Positions 1-4,968 of a DNA stretch of 6,500 bases are shown piece by piece. The notes under the pieces are model-generated. The model was not told where the DNA came from and did no database searches. It saw only the letters and a list, made by a program, of their open reading frames with translations. Where the stretch lies: positions 1 through 6,500 of the forward strand of contig DIHF01000025.1 in the NCBI GenBank assembly GCA_002420015.1, written 5' to 3'. Both the position numbers and the translations under genes were made by a program. The stretch comes from Micavibrio sp. UBA5703 (lineage in GTDB: Bacteria > Pseudomonadota > Alphaproteobacteria > Micavibrionales > Micavibrionaceae). Numbering within the stretch: position 1 is the stretch's first letter; each line of letters opens with the position of its first letter.

Positions 1-161
1 ACGCGCTCATATTCGGAAACGACGGTAACGCTCTCCCTAAAGATCGCCTTTACAGCCTCCTGCCATGACCAGGTTGATAACGGAAAATAACTCAGAGGTC
101 TGTAATCCGCATTTAAAACCAAAGCCGGACATTGCTGTAACGGTGTCACCATCATATCCAT
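1..161 (-). CDS. HNH endonuclease family protein, N-terminal 53 codons (gene continues beyond left edge)
   Basis: A minus-strand reading frame begins with ATG at 161 and stays open to base 1, giving 53 complete codons. The translation contains PALVLNADYRPLSY (residues 12-25) followed by FPLSTWSWQEAVKAI and SVTVVSEYER. This is the characteristic N-terminus of the conserved HNH endonuclease family found, often as one copy, across alphaproteobacteria. The His-Asn-His nuclease motif lies further on, outside the window, so catalysis cannot be checked here. ATGs also occur at 155 and 152. I prefer 161 because AGGAG (176-172) sits 10 bases before it, though 155 or 152 remain possible. Family members are about 180 residues and their biological role is not settled. 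The gene has its own apparent promoter and a long foldable leader. It follows the esterase gene on the same strand, but 341 bases separate them, so they are probably separate units. Family assignment is from remembered motif similarity. Confidence 0.82.
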   Translation of the reverse strand, partial: MDMMVTPLQQCPALVLNADYRPLSYFPLSTWSWQEAVKAIFRESVTVVSEYER

Positions 162-254
162 AAAGGCCACACTCCTTTCCATTCGCCGTTGTTGCCACGG
201 AGGAGGCCTTCGCCCGGGGAGCCCCGGAAAGAGTGAAGACCTCGCGAGTCTTGT
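162..254 (-). promoter_or_regulatory. Structured 5' leader of the HNH gene, able to sequester the Shine-Dalgarno
   Basis: Read as RNA on the minus strand, this 93-nt leader has several complementary arms. AAGAC (252-248) pairs with GTCTT (240-236). Directly after, CACTCTTTCC (235-226) can pair with GGAAAGGAGTG (180-170) with a single bulged G, and this covers the AGGAG Shine-Dalgarno (176-172). Inside that long helix, CCGGGG (227-222) faces CCCCGG (219-214), and CCGT (200-197) faces ACGG (189-186). A competing fold pairs AAGGCC+TCCT (210-201) with AGGA (176-173) and GGCCTT (168-163), which also hides the ribosome site. The pairings are seen directly. A regulatory role (riboswitch, protein-bound leader or thermosensor) is inferred, and I do not recognise a named RNA family. 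Confidence 0.5.
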
Positions 255-260
255 AATTTT

Positions 261-269
261 ATTATAACA
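261..269 (-). promoter_or_regulatory. Extended -10 promoter for the HNH gene
   Basis: The minus strand reads TGTTATAAT (269-261), a consensus TATAAT hexamer preceded by TGn, the extended -10 element of sigma70-type promoters. No convincing -35 hexamer lies 16-18 bases further upstream, which is acceptable for an extended -10 promoter. Transcription would start near 254 and give a leader of about 93 nt before the ATG at 161. The motif is seen directly; promoter activity is inferred. Confidence 0.5.
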
Positions 270-502
270 CGGAATCGCGGATTTCCGGCCCTTAGCGCAA
301 AGTTTCGTTGCTGCGGCACATATATGCTGCGCCGCCATAAAAACGCCGAAATCCAAAAAATGTTTTGTTACGGCATGTTAGCAATAGTTTTCTGAGGAAT
401 TAGGTCATGTTGCGGCGCGACATAATCATGTGCGGTTTTTGCGCGATATTATTGACAGGTTTTTAGGGCAAGGCGATTTTTGAAAAACGGGCTTTCAACT
501 CC
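270..502. other. Intergenic region without a recognisable gene; several small inverted repeats
   Basis: No coding frame of convincing length exists here. The best is a 19-codon plus-strand ORF at 407-466. Visible structures are: GCGGC (313-317) and GCCGC (331-335) flanking a CATATATG palindrome (319-326); a near-perfect 17-bp dyad at 407-423 (ATGT-TGCGGCGCG-ACAT) with a related CATGTGCGG at 427-435; and TTGAAA/TTTCAA at 480-498, just past the esterase stop codon. The last is AT-rich and lacks a following T-run on the minus strand, so it is not a convincing terminator. The stretch is richer in A and T than the neighbouring genes. Confidence 0.55.
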
Positions 503-1150
503 TTAGAACAGTGACTTAAGAAACCCCATCCCGCTCTCAATCCCCTTCTCGTCGATGCCGTGGGCAAGACCCGGCGTCGTGTGGCCGGTGACTTTAAATC
601 CGCCACCCTCCAGCACCTCTTTGGCGTGGTGAAAAGCCGTTACCGGAACCACGTTATCCGCCTCGCCATGGACCAGATGCACCGGGATTTTGTTCAGCGC
701 AGCTGCATCCGTATCCTCCTCCCAGATCAGTGCGCCGGAATACCCCAAGACCCCGGCGATTTTCTGCGGATAGCGCGGCCCGGCATAAAGACTCATCATC
801 GTGCCTTGCGAAAACCCGACGAGCGCCAGCTTGTCGGCGGTCAGCTTATACTTGTTCAGTTGCGCACCAATGAACGCTTCCAAAATCGGCGCGGCTTCTT
901 GCACCCCGCGCAGGATGGATTCCGTCGTCCACTCCTGAAGCGAGAACCACTGGCGGCCATACGGCGCCATGTCACAGGGAAAAGGCGCATCGGGCGAAAT
1001 AAAAACCGCATCCGGCAAACCTTGCGCGAAAAGCGGCGCCAGCCCGATCAGATCCCGCCCATCCGCCCCCAACCCGTGCAACAGCAAAACAATCTGTTTC
1101 GGCTCGGCCTTGTTCGCGGGTTTATGTTCGTAAACGTTCAAAGTTTTCAT
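503..1150 (-). CDS. Alpha/beta-hydrolase of the carboxylesterase/phospholipase family (Abhydrolase_2)
   Basis: The 215-residue product is a cytoplasmic serine hydrolase of the small carboxylesterase / acyl-protein thioesterase-like family, which cleaves carboxyl esters of short acyl chains or lysophospholipids. No signal peptide is visible. HGLGADG (25-31) is the oxyanion-side loop, G112-F-S114-Q-G116 is the nucleophile elbow with Ser114, Asp165 lies in HGEADNVVP, and His197 lies in GLAHGI, so a complete catalytic triad is present. Length and layout match the family (about 210-230 residues). The ATG at 1150 gives the expected short N-terminus, but only a weak GGCGGC precedes it. A repeat element begins 10 bases upstream, so the native promoter region may have been replaced. 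It is divergent from the LpxR gene and no operon partner is evident. The exact substrate cannot be told. Confidence 0.9.
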   Translation of the reverse strand: MKTLNVYEHKPANKAEPKQIVLLLHGLGADGRDLIGLAPLFAQGLPDAVFISPDAPFPCDMAPYGRQWFSLQEWTTESILRGVQEAAPILEAFIGAQLNKYKLTADKLALVGFSQGTMMSLYAGPRYPQKIAGVLGYSGALIWEEDTDAAALNKIPVHLVHGEADNVVPVTAFHHAKEVLEGGGFKVTGHTTPGLAHGIDEKGIESGMGFLKSLF

Positions 1151-1160
1151 GCCGCCATTG

Positions 1161-1235
1161 AACCACAGATTAACACGGATTTACACAGATTATCTTTTCT
1201 ATATGATCTGTGTTTACCAGTGTCTATCCGTGGTT
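1161..1235. repeat. Imperfect inverted repeat (REP-like) of CCACAGATT / ACACAGATT units
   Basis: The 30-base left arm (1161-1190) and 30-base right arm (1206-1235) are inverted copies matching at 23 of 30 positions, with a 15-base centre (1191-1205). The left arm is itself iterative: AACCACAGATT, AACACGGATTT, ACACAGATTA, roughly 10-11 bases each. Intergenic elements of this style (CCACAGATTAACACAGATT...AATCTGTGTTAATCTGTGG) are, from general knowledge, scattered in many unrelated bacterial genomes. Translated, they give spurious peptides such as the NHRLTRIYTDYLF seen here, which is why open frames extend falsely through it. It fills the space between the esterase start (1150) and the LpxR start (1242). 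Possible roles are mRNA 3'/5' structure, bidirectional regulation or simple dispersal; none is shown. Confidence 0.75.
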
Positions 1236-1241
1236 TTTAAA

Positions 1242-2276
1242 ATGACAAAAAAAGTCCTTATTACTGCGCTTGCCTTCGCCACACTGGCAGCCTCACAAGC
1301 CAGCGCCCAGACGCTCCAGGAAACAACGGCTTCCCGCGTCAAGGAAGCCGACAAGAAAAACTACGTCAGCCTTGCGGTCGAAAACGACTCACTCGGCGGC
1401 GGGTCCGACCGCTTCTACACCAGCGGTGTGCGGTTGAGCTGGTTCAACGTCAACACGCCCGTCCCCGAAGGACTCGATCGTCTGGCCGATATGGTGCCGA
1501 CCTTCGATCTCAATGAAACCACCAGCACCTTCTTTTCCATCGGGCATAACATCTACACCCCGGAGGATATAAAAATATCCGAACCGCAGCCGGATGACCG
1601 CCCGTGGGCGGCGTGGCTTTACGGCTCGGTGGGGATGGCCACGTTCACGGACAATCATATCGACGAGCTTGAGGCCACGCTCGGCGTTGTAGGCCCGGAA
1701 GCGCTTGGCGAACAGACACAAAAGTTCATTCATGCTCATGTTTCAAATTCGCCAACGCCGCGCGGCTGGGAAAACCAGCTCGATTTTGAACCCGGCCTCA
1801 TCCTGTCATGGCAGCGCCGCTGGCCTGTGGCTTTTCATTACAAATGGGATAATTTTTCCCTGCGCGCCGAGCCGAATGCGAATATTTCCCTCGGTAACAT
1901 CTATACCCATGCCGGAGCGGGCATGAGTTTTATCTTCGGCCCCTACCAAGGCTATTTTCAGGACACCCCACAACGCGTGCGCCCTTCCATGCCCGGCACG
2001 GGATTTTTTGAAACCCCGGATCAGGACTGGAGCTGGCATGCCTTCGCCGGGTTCGATTTCCGCGTCGTTGCACGTAATATCTTCCTCGACGGCAACACTT
2101 TTACAGATGGCCCCGATGTCGATAAAAAACCCTTTGTGGGCGATGCAACTGCCGGTATTGCCTTCACATACGACGACTATCGCGTTTCCTATTCGATCAA
2201 CGCCAGGTCTAAGGAATTCGACGGCCAGAACGCCGAAAGCGTCTTCGGCGCGGTTACGCTCACGACGCGCTTTTAG
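1242..2276 (+). CDS. lpxR: LpxR-family lipid A deacylase (DUF2219), outer-membrane beta-barrel
   Basis: The 344-residue protein starts with a signal peptide (MTKK, a hydrophobic stretch, then ASA|Q, likely cut after residue 22) and ends in TLTTRF with a terminal Phe, as outer-membrane barrel proteins do. Family motifs appear in order: VENDSL (46-51), DRFYTSGVRLSW (56-67), IGHNIYTPEDI (100-110), DDRPWAAWLY (118-127), GVVGPEALGEQTQ (148-160) with His164/His166 after it, GWENQLDFEPG (175-185), NIYTHAGAG (219-227), RNIFLDGNTF (278-287) and KEFDGQ (324-329). Characterised LpxR from Salmonella is a calcium-dependent enzyme removing the 3'-acyloxyacyl group of lipid A. The conserved Asn-Asp (48-49), a Thr/Ser (60/61) and His here are probable equivalents of its active site. 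A frame extending back to 1149 runs through the repeat and would mask the signal peptide, so 1242 is chosen although it lacks a clear Shine-Dalgarno. Activity towards lipid A is inferred. Confidence 0.87.
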   Translation: MTKKVLITALAFATLAASQASAQTLQETTASRVKEADKKNYVSLAVENDSLGGGSDRFYTSGVRLSWFNVNTPVPEGLDRLADMVPTFDLNETTSTFFSIGHNIYTPEDIKISEPQPDDRPWAAWLYGSVGMATFTDNHIDELEATLGVVGPEALGEQTQKFIHAHVSNSPTPRGWENQLDFEPGLILSWQRRWPVAFHYKWDNFSLRAEPNANISLGNIYTHAGAGMSFIFGPYQGYFQDTPQRVRPSMPGTGFFETPDQDWSWHAFAGFDFRVVARNIFLDGNTFTDGPDVDKKPFVGDATAGIAFTYDDYRVSYSINARSKEFDGQNAESVFGAVTLTTRF

Positions 2277-2279
2277 GCT

Positions 2280-2323
2280 TTTCCAGGGAAACCCTTTGCG
2301 CTATCATGTCTCCGAAAGAGACA
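2280..2323 (+). promoter_or_regulatory. Promoter and dyad operator of the Xre regulator
   Basis: In the 53-bp gap after lpxR, TTTCCA (2280-2285), a 16-bp spacer and TATCAT (2302-2307, five of six to TATAAT) form a plausible sigma70 promoter. An AGGG-AAA-CCCT dyad (2285-2295) sits in its spacer. TGTCTC-CGAAA-GAGACA (2307-2323) is a perfect 6+6 inverted repeat over the expected transcription start, and it includes the AAGAG that may act as the ribosome site of the gene starting at 2330. Autorepression by the encoded HTH protein, usual for antitoxin-type regulators, is inferred. Confidence 0.45.
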
Positions 2324-2329
2324 ATGTAA

Positions 2330-2647
2330 ATGAAATACGACCTCTTGCATATTCAGGGAAAGCCCTACGTCCTCGTGCCGCTGCACGATTACCGCAACCT
2401 GACCAACGCGCAGGACGACGACAGTCTGCCGGAGGAAATTCTCGATAGGCTAACCGCACACACCGAAAACCCCGTAAAGATTCTGCGCAAACATCGCGGC
2501 CTCACGCAGGCTGACCTTGCGAAAGAAGCCGGGATCTCCCGCCCCTACCTCACCGAAATTGAAACCGGGAAAAAGGACGGCTCAATCCGCGCCATGAAAT
2601 CCCTCGCCAAAGTTTTGGGCGTTAATGTCGGGATGCTGGCGTCCTGA
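2330..2647 (+). CDS. Xre-family HTH regulator, antitoxin type, without a visible toxin partner
   Basis: The 105-residue protein has two parts. The N-terminus (1-27), with DLLHIQGKPYVLVPLHDYRNL, resembles the strand-and-DY segment of Phd-like antitoxins. Residues 49-103 are a Cro/C1-type helix-turn-helix: PVKILRKHRGLTQADLAKEAG, recognition helix in ISRPYLTEIETG, then a closing helix RAMKSLAKVLGV. The linker SLPEEILDRLTAHTENP also matches antitoxins of the RelE/ParE-partnered Xre group, in which such a linker leads into 'P-V-+-x-x-R-x-x-R-G-L-T-Q'. This family assignment is from memory. Here no toxin gene is adjacent: upstream is lpxR (53 bp away) and downstream is convergent metC, three bases beyond this stop. 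It is therefore an orphan antitoxin or a domesticated repressor. The start at 2330 has only a modest AAGAG ribosome site. It probably autoregulates through the dyads just upstream. Confidence 0.85.
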   Translation: MKYDLLHIQGKPYVLVPLHDYRNLTNAQDDDSLPEEILDRLTAHTENPVKILRKHRGLTQADLAKEAGISRPYLTEIETGKKDGSIRAMKSLAKVLGVNVGMLAS

Positions 2648-2650
2648 CGG

Positions 2651-3829
2651 CTACATCGCCAGTTTTATCTTTCCAAACCCCTGCTCCAGATCCTCGATCA
2701 AATCCTGCGGGTCTTCCAGTCCGATTTGTAAGCGCAACAATGCTCCTTTTTCCGCCCATGGAACCGCCGTGCGGTATTTCCTGACATATTCCGGCCTTAT
2801 CAGGCTTTCGTAGCCGCCCCATGAGCTGCCGATTGGAAACAATTCAAGGCTCTCGATGAATTTTGTAACGGTCTCATTGGATGCAGGCTGCAATACAATC
2901 CCGAAAACGCCGCAGGCTCCAGTGAAATCCCTCTTCAAAATTGTATGCCCCGGATCATCGGGCAAAGCAGGAAACAAAACGCGCTGAATCTCTTTACGCC
3001 CCTGCAACCACTTTGCAACGGTCATCGCACTTTCCTGCGCCTTATCCATGCGCAGTTTCAAAGTATGAAGTCCGCGAATGGCCAAATACAAATCCTCCGG
3101 CGCGGCGCACAATCCCATATCGACCGCCGTCTTTTTAATCGCCTTATAATGCTCCTCATTGTCAGCCACAAGAAAACCCAAATTTACATCGGAATGCCCG
3201 CCGATATATTTTGTTGCCGCCTGCATTGAAATATTGACGCCATGCTGAATGGGCTTAAAACGCAGACCAGCCGCCCACGTATTGTCTATGATCGTGATAA
3301 CGCCGCGTTTCTTTGCCGCAGCAGCAATGGCTGGAACGTCCTGCATCTCAAAGGTCGAAGACCCCGGTGATTCTAGAAAAATGACCGATGTGTTATCCCG
3401 TATTAGGGAGGAAATCCCGCCGCCGATCAACGGATCGTAATATTCCGTCTCGATCCCAAAATTCTTCAGATAGCGTTCGCACAAGTCTCGCGTGGGTGGA
3501 TAAACAGAGTCCGTCACCAATATGTGATCGCCGCTTTTGACAAACGACATCAAGGCAAGCGTTAAAGCTGATACGCCCGATCCTGTGCTGACCGTACCAA
3601 AGCCTTCTTCAAGTTCGGTCATCGCCTTTTCAAAGCGGTCGCTCAGCGGCGTCCCGAGGCGGCCATACCTGTATTTATGATCCGGGTTCCTGTATGCCTC
3701 CACTGAGGGATACAATATCGTCGAAGTCCTGACGATGGGCGGATTGGGAATGCCGAAATATTCCTCAGGTGCAATGCCCAGATGTACAAGCTCCGTAGCC
3801 TCTCTATATTTTTTCTTCTTCTCGCTCAT
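2651..3829 (-). CDS. metC: Cystathionine beta-lyase, PLP-dependent (Cys/Met metabolism family)
   Basis: The 392-residue protein belongs to the Cys/Met-metabolism PLP enzymes (aminotransferase fold type I). MetC splits cystathionine into homocysteine, pyruvate and ammonia in methionine synthesis. Visible residues are YGRLGTP (55-61, the phosphate-binding Tyr and Arg), STGSGVSA (81-88), Tyr110 in VYPPTR (stacks on PLP), Asp182 in IIDNTWAAG, Lys207 in SMQAATKYIGGHSDV (Schiff-base lysine), SSWGGYESL (335-343) and Arg366 in LLRLQIGLE (substrate carboxylate). SWGGYESL and the Lys context favour MetC over cystathionine gamma-synthase or gamma-lyase, though these relatives are hard to separate by eye. 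The ATG at 3829 overlaps the stop of nit by four bases (ATGA), with AGGTGG in the nit tail as ribosome site, so it is translationally coupled. It ends three bases from the convergent Xre gene, with no terminator between them. Confidence 0.9.
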   Translation of the reverse strand: MSEKKKKYREATELVHLGIAPEEYFGIPNPPIVRTSTILYPSVEAYRNPDHKYRYGRLGTPLSDRFEKAMTELEEGFGTVSTGSGVSALTLALMSFVKSGDHILVTDSVYPPTRDLCERYLKNFGIETEYYDPLIGGGISSLIRDNTSVIFLESPGSSTFEMQDVPAIAAAAKKRGVITIIDNTWAAGLRFKPIQHGVNISMQAATKYIGGHSDVNLGFLVADNEEHYKAIKKTAVDMGLCAAPEDLYLAIRGLHTLKLRMDKAQESAMTVAKWLQGRKEIQRVLFPALPDDPGHTILKRDFTGACGVFGIVLQPASNETVTKFIESLELFPIGSSWGGYESLIRPEYVRKYRTAVPWAEKGALLRLQIGLEDPQDLIEDLEQGFGKIKLAM

Positions 3830-4653
3830 GCCGTTACCACCTTGTATTTTTTGTCATGCTTCAAAGACGGAATGGATTGCCGCGCACGCGCCACTTCGTC
3901 CATATTCAAATCCGCCGTAATAATACCCGGTTCCGTGCCCGCCGCCGCGAGAATTTCCCCCCACGGGCCGATAATCATCGAATGGCCCCATGTTTTGCGC
4001 CCGCCGTCATGCGTGCCGATTTGCGCCGGGGCCAGCACGAACGATCCTGTCTCAATCGCCCGTGCGCGCAGCAGCACTTCCCAATGCGCCTTTCCTGTCG
4101 GCACGGTGAATGCCGCCGGAACGGCCATGATATTCGCACCCGCCTTCGCCAGATCGCGATAAAGATAAGCAAAGCGCACATCGTAACAGATGCTCATCCC
4201 CAGCCCACCCCACGGAGTCTTCGCCACAACAGCTTTCTTTCCCGGCTGCACGGCCCTGCTCTCGCGGTAGGATTTATCGTCGTTCAGATCCACATCGAAC
4301 ATATGGATTTTATCGTAGGTCGCGGCGATATCTCCGTTATCAGAAAACAAAAAACTGCGGTTGGCCAGTTGCGTCCGGCTTGTCCTGACCGCCAGCGACC
4401 CGATCAAAAGCCATACGCCCAGCCCCTTGGCCAGTTCGCTGAAAAACGGAATGGCGGGATGATCTTTCTCACGCGGCGAAGTGATAATTTTTCGCTCGTC
4501 CCTGACCATGTGGCAGGTGTTCTCTGGCATCACAATAAGTTTTGCGCCGCGCCCCGCCGCCTCGCGCACATATGCGCCGACGGTCTTCAGATTTTCTTCA
4601 ATCTCCGCCGCGCCGTTGATCTGAACGCAGGCCGCCTTTAAGACATCAGCCAT
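3826..4653 (-). CDS. Carbon-nitrogen hydrolase of the Nit group (deaminated glutathione amidase / omega-amidase-like)
   Basis: The 275-residue protein is a nitrilase-superfamily amidase of the Nit1/Nit2 type. The catalytic triad is visible: Glu44 in VMPENTCHM, Lys115 in YDKIHMFDVD and Cys156 in MSICYDVRF. Further family marks are GSLAVR (85-90), VPAAFTVPTGKAHWEVLLRARAIE (178-201; split as VPAAFTVPTGKAHW and EVLLRARAIE), APAQIGTH and GHSMIIGPWGE. Nit1 enzymes hydrolyse deaminated glutathione, a by-product of transaminases, and Nit2 enzymes hydrolyse alpha-ketoglutaramate. The sequence alone does not choose between them, but placement next to a glutaredoxin favours a glutathione-related role (inference). 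Its ATG lies inside the end of grxC (8-base overlap) without a strong ribosome site, pointing to coupled translation. Its stop overlaps the metC start. Length is normal for the family and no signal peptide is present. Confidence 0.9.
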   Translation of the reverse strand: MADVLKAACVQINGAAEIEENLKTVGAYVREAAGRGAKLIVMPENTCHMVRDERKIITSPREKDHPAIPFFSELAKGLGVWLLIGSLAVRTSRTQLANRSFLFSDNGDIAATYDKIHMFDVDLNDDKSYRESRAVQPGKKAVVAKTPWGGLGMSICYDVRFAYLYRDLAKAGANIMAVPAAFTVPTGKAHWEVLLRARAIETGSFVLAPAQIGTHDGGRKTWGHSMIIGPWGEILAAAGTEPGIITADLNMDEVARARQSIPSLKHDKKYKVVTA

Positions 4654-4903
4654 TTAACATCCCATCCAGTTTCCCCGCCGCCTCCAGCGCGTGCAGATCG
4701 TCGCACCCGCCGACATGATTGTCGTTAATGAAAATCTGCGGCACGGTGCGCGAGCCGTTTGCGCGTTCGACCAGTTTCGCTCGCCCCTCTGCATCGCTGG
4801 TGACATCTATTTCCGTATATTTCACGCCCTTGCGCTCCAAAAGCCCTTTGGCCTTCACGCAATAAGGGCAATAATTCGCCGTATAAATTTCCACTTTCGC
4901 CAT
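4646..4903 (-). CDS. grxC: Glutaredoxin 3 (GrxC type)
   Basis: The 85-residue dithiol glutaredoxin reduces disulfides and glutathione mixed disulfides using glutathione in the cytoplasm. It has the C12-P-Y-C15 active site, the cis-proline loop T53-V54-P55, and the GGCDDL motif (65-70) carrying the third Cys67 typical of bacterial Grx3. Length agrees with the family (about 82-87). The open frame extends back to 4936, but the start at 4903 is chosen. AGGAG (4916-4912) lies 8 bases before it, and MAKVEIYTANYCPYC is the usual N-terminus, while the 11 extra residues would be untypical. It is first in the grxC-nit-metC set: its TGA stop overlaps the next start in ATGGCTGA. It is divergent from the ubiquinone hydroxylase gene across 44 bp. 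Confidence 0.93.
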   Translation of the reverse strand: MAKVEIYTANYCPYCVKAKGLLERKGVKYTEIDVTSDAEGRAKLVERANGSRTVPQIFINDNHVGGCDDLHALEAAGKLDGMLNG

Positions 4904-4911
4904 GTCGTTTT

Positions 4912-4916
4912 CTCCT
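4912..4916 (-). promoter_or_regulatory. Shine-Dalgarno of grxC
   Basis: The minus strand reads AAAGGAGA here. AGGAG is 8 bases from the ATG at 4903, and this decides that start against the in-frame ATG at 4936. It is the strongest ribosome site in the right half of the window and drives the first gene of the overlapping operon. Confidence 0.75.
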
Positions 4917-4940
4917 TTATGACATATATAAACCAAACAT

Positions 4941-4968
4941 AAGCTAGATGCATAAAGATTCTTGTCAA
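4941..4968 (-). promoter_or_regulatory. Candidate promoter of the grxC-nit-metC operon, inside the ubiH-like gene start
   Basis: On the minus strand a consensus TTGACA (4968-4963) is followed after 16 bp by TAGCTT (4946-4941), which keeps the first, second and last positions of TATAAT. Transcription would start near 4934, giving about a 30-nt leader with the AGGAG site. The -35 is good and the -10 weak. An alternative is the TATATA at 4930-4925, which lacks a -35. The site lies within the first codons of the divergent hydroxylase gene, so the two promoters would overlap. Confidence 0.35.

Noticed and set aside
407..466. 19-codon plus-strand ORF with GAGGA 12 bases before its ATG
   Set aside because: Too short to support. 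It has no clear promoter and no downstream gene it could lead, and its first bases are the dyad itself.
452..480. Consensus TTGACA at 452-457 as a plus-strand promoter
   Set aside because: No -10 hexamer at 16-18 bp, and no plus-strand gene downstream before 1242.
480..498. TTGAAA/TTTCAA hairpin after the esterase stop as a terminator
   Set aside because: The stem is only 6 bp and AT-rich, and no T-run follows on the minus strand.
1161..1235. CRISPR array or insertion-sequence end
   Set aside because: The units are 10-11 bases in one inverted pair without spacers of regular length. There is no transposase and no target-site duplication flanking it.
560..1240. 226-codon plus-strand frame opposite the esterase
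   Set aside because: It is a shadow of the esterase in the antisense direction. Its composition is Arg/Gln-rich without recognisable motifs, and its end is a translation of the repeat.
3856..4641. 261-codon plus-strand frame opposite the Nit amidase
   Set aside because: Antisense shadow. The minus-strand protein has an intact Glu-Lys-Cys triad and overlapping coupling with both neighbours, while the plus frame shows no domain.
4904..4936. Upstream extension of glutaredoxin to the ATG at 4936
   Set aside because: It adds 11 residues before the usual MAKVEIY start and places the strong AGGAG inside the coding region, whereas that AGGAG is ideally spaced from 4903.
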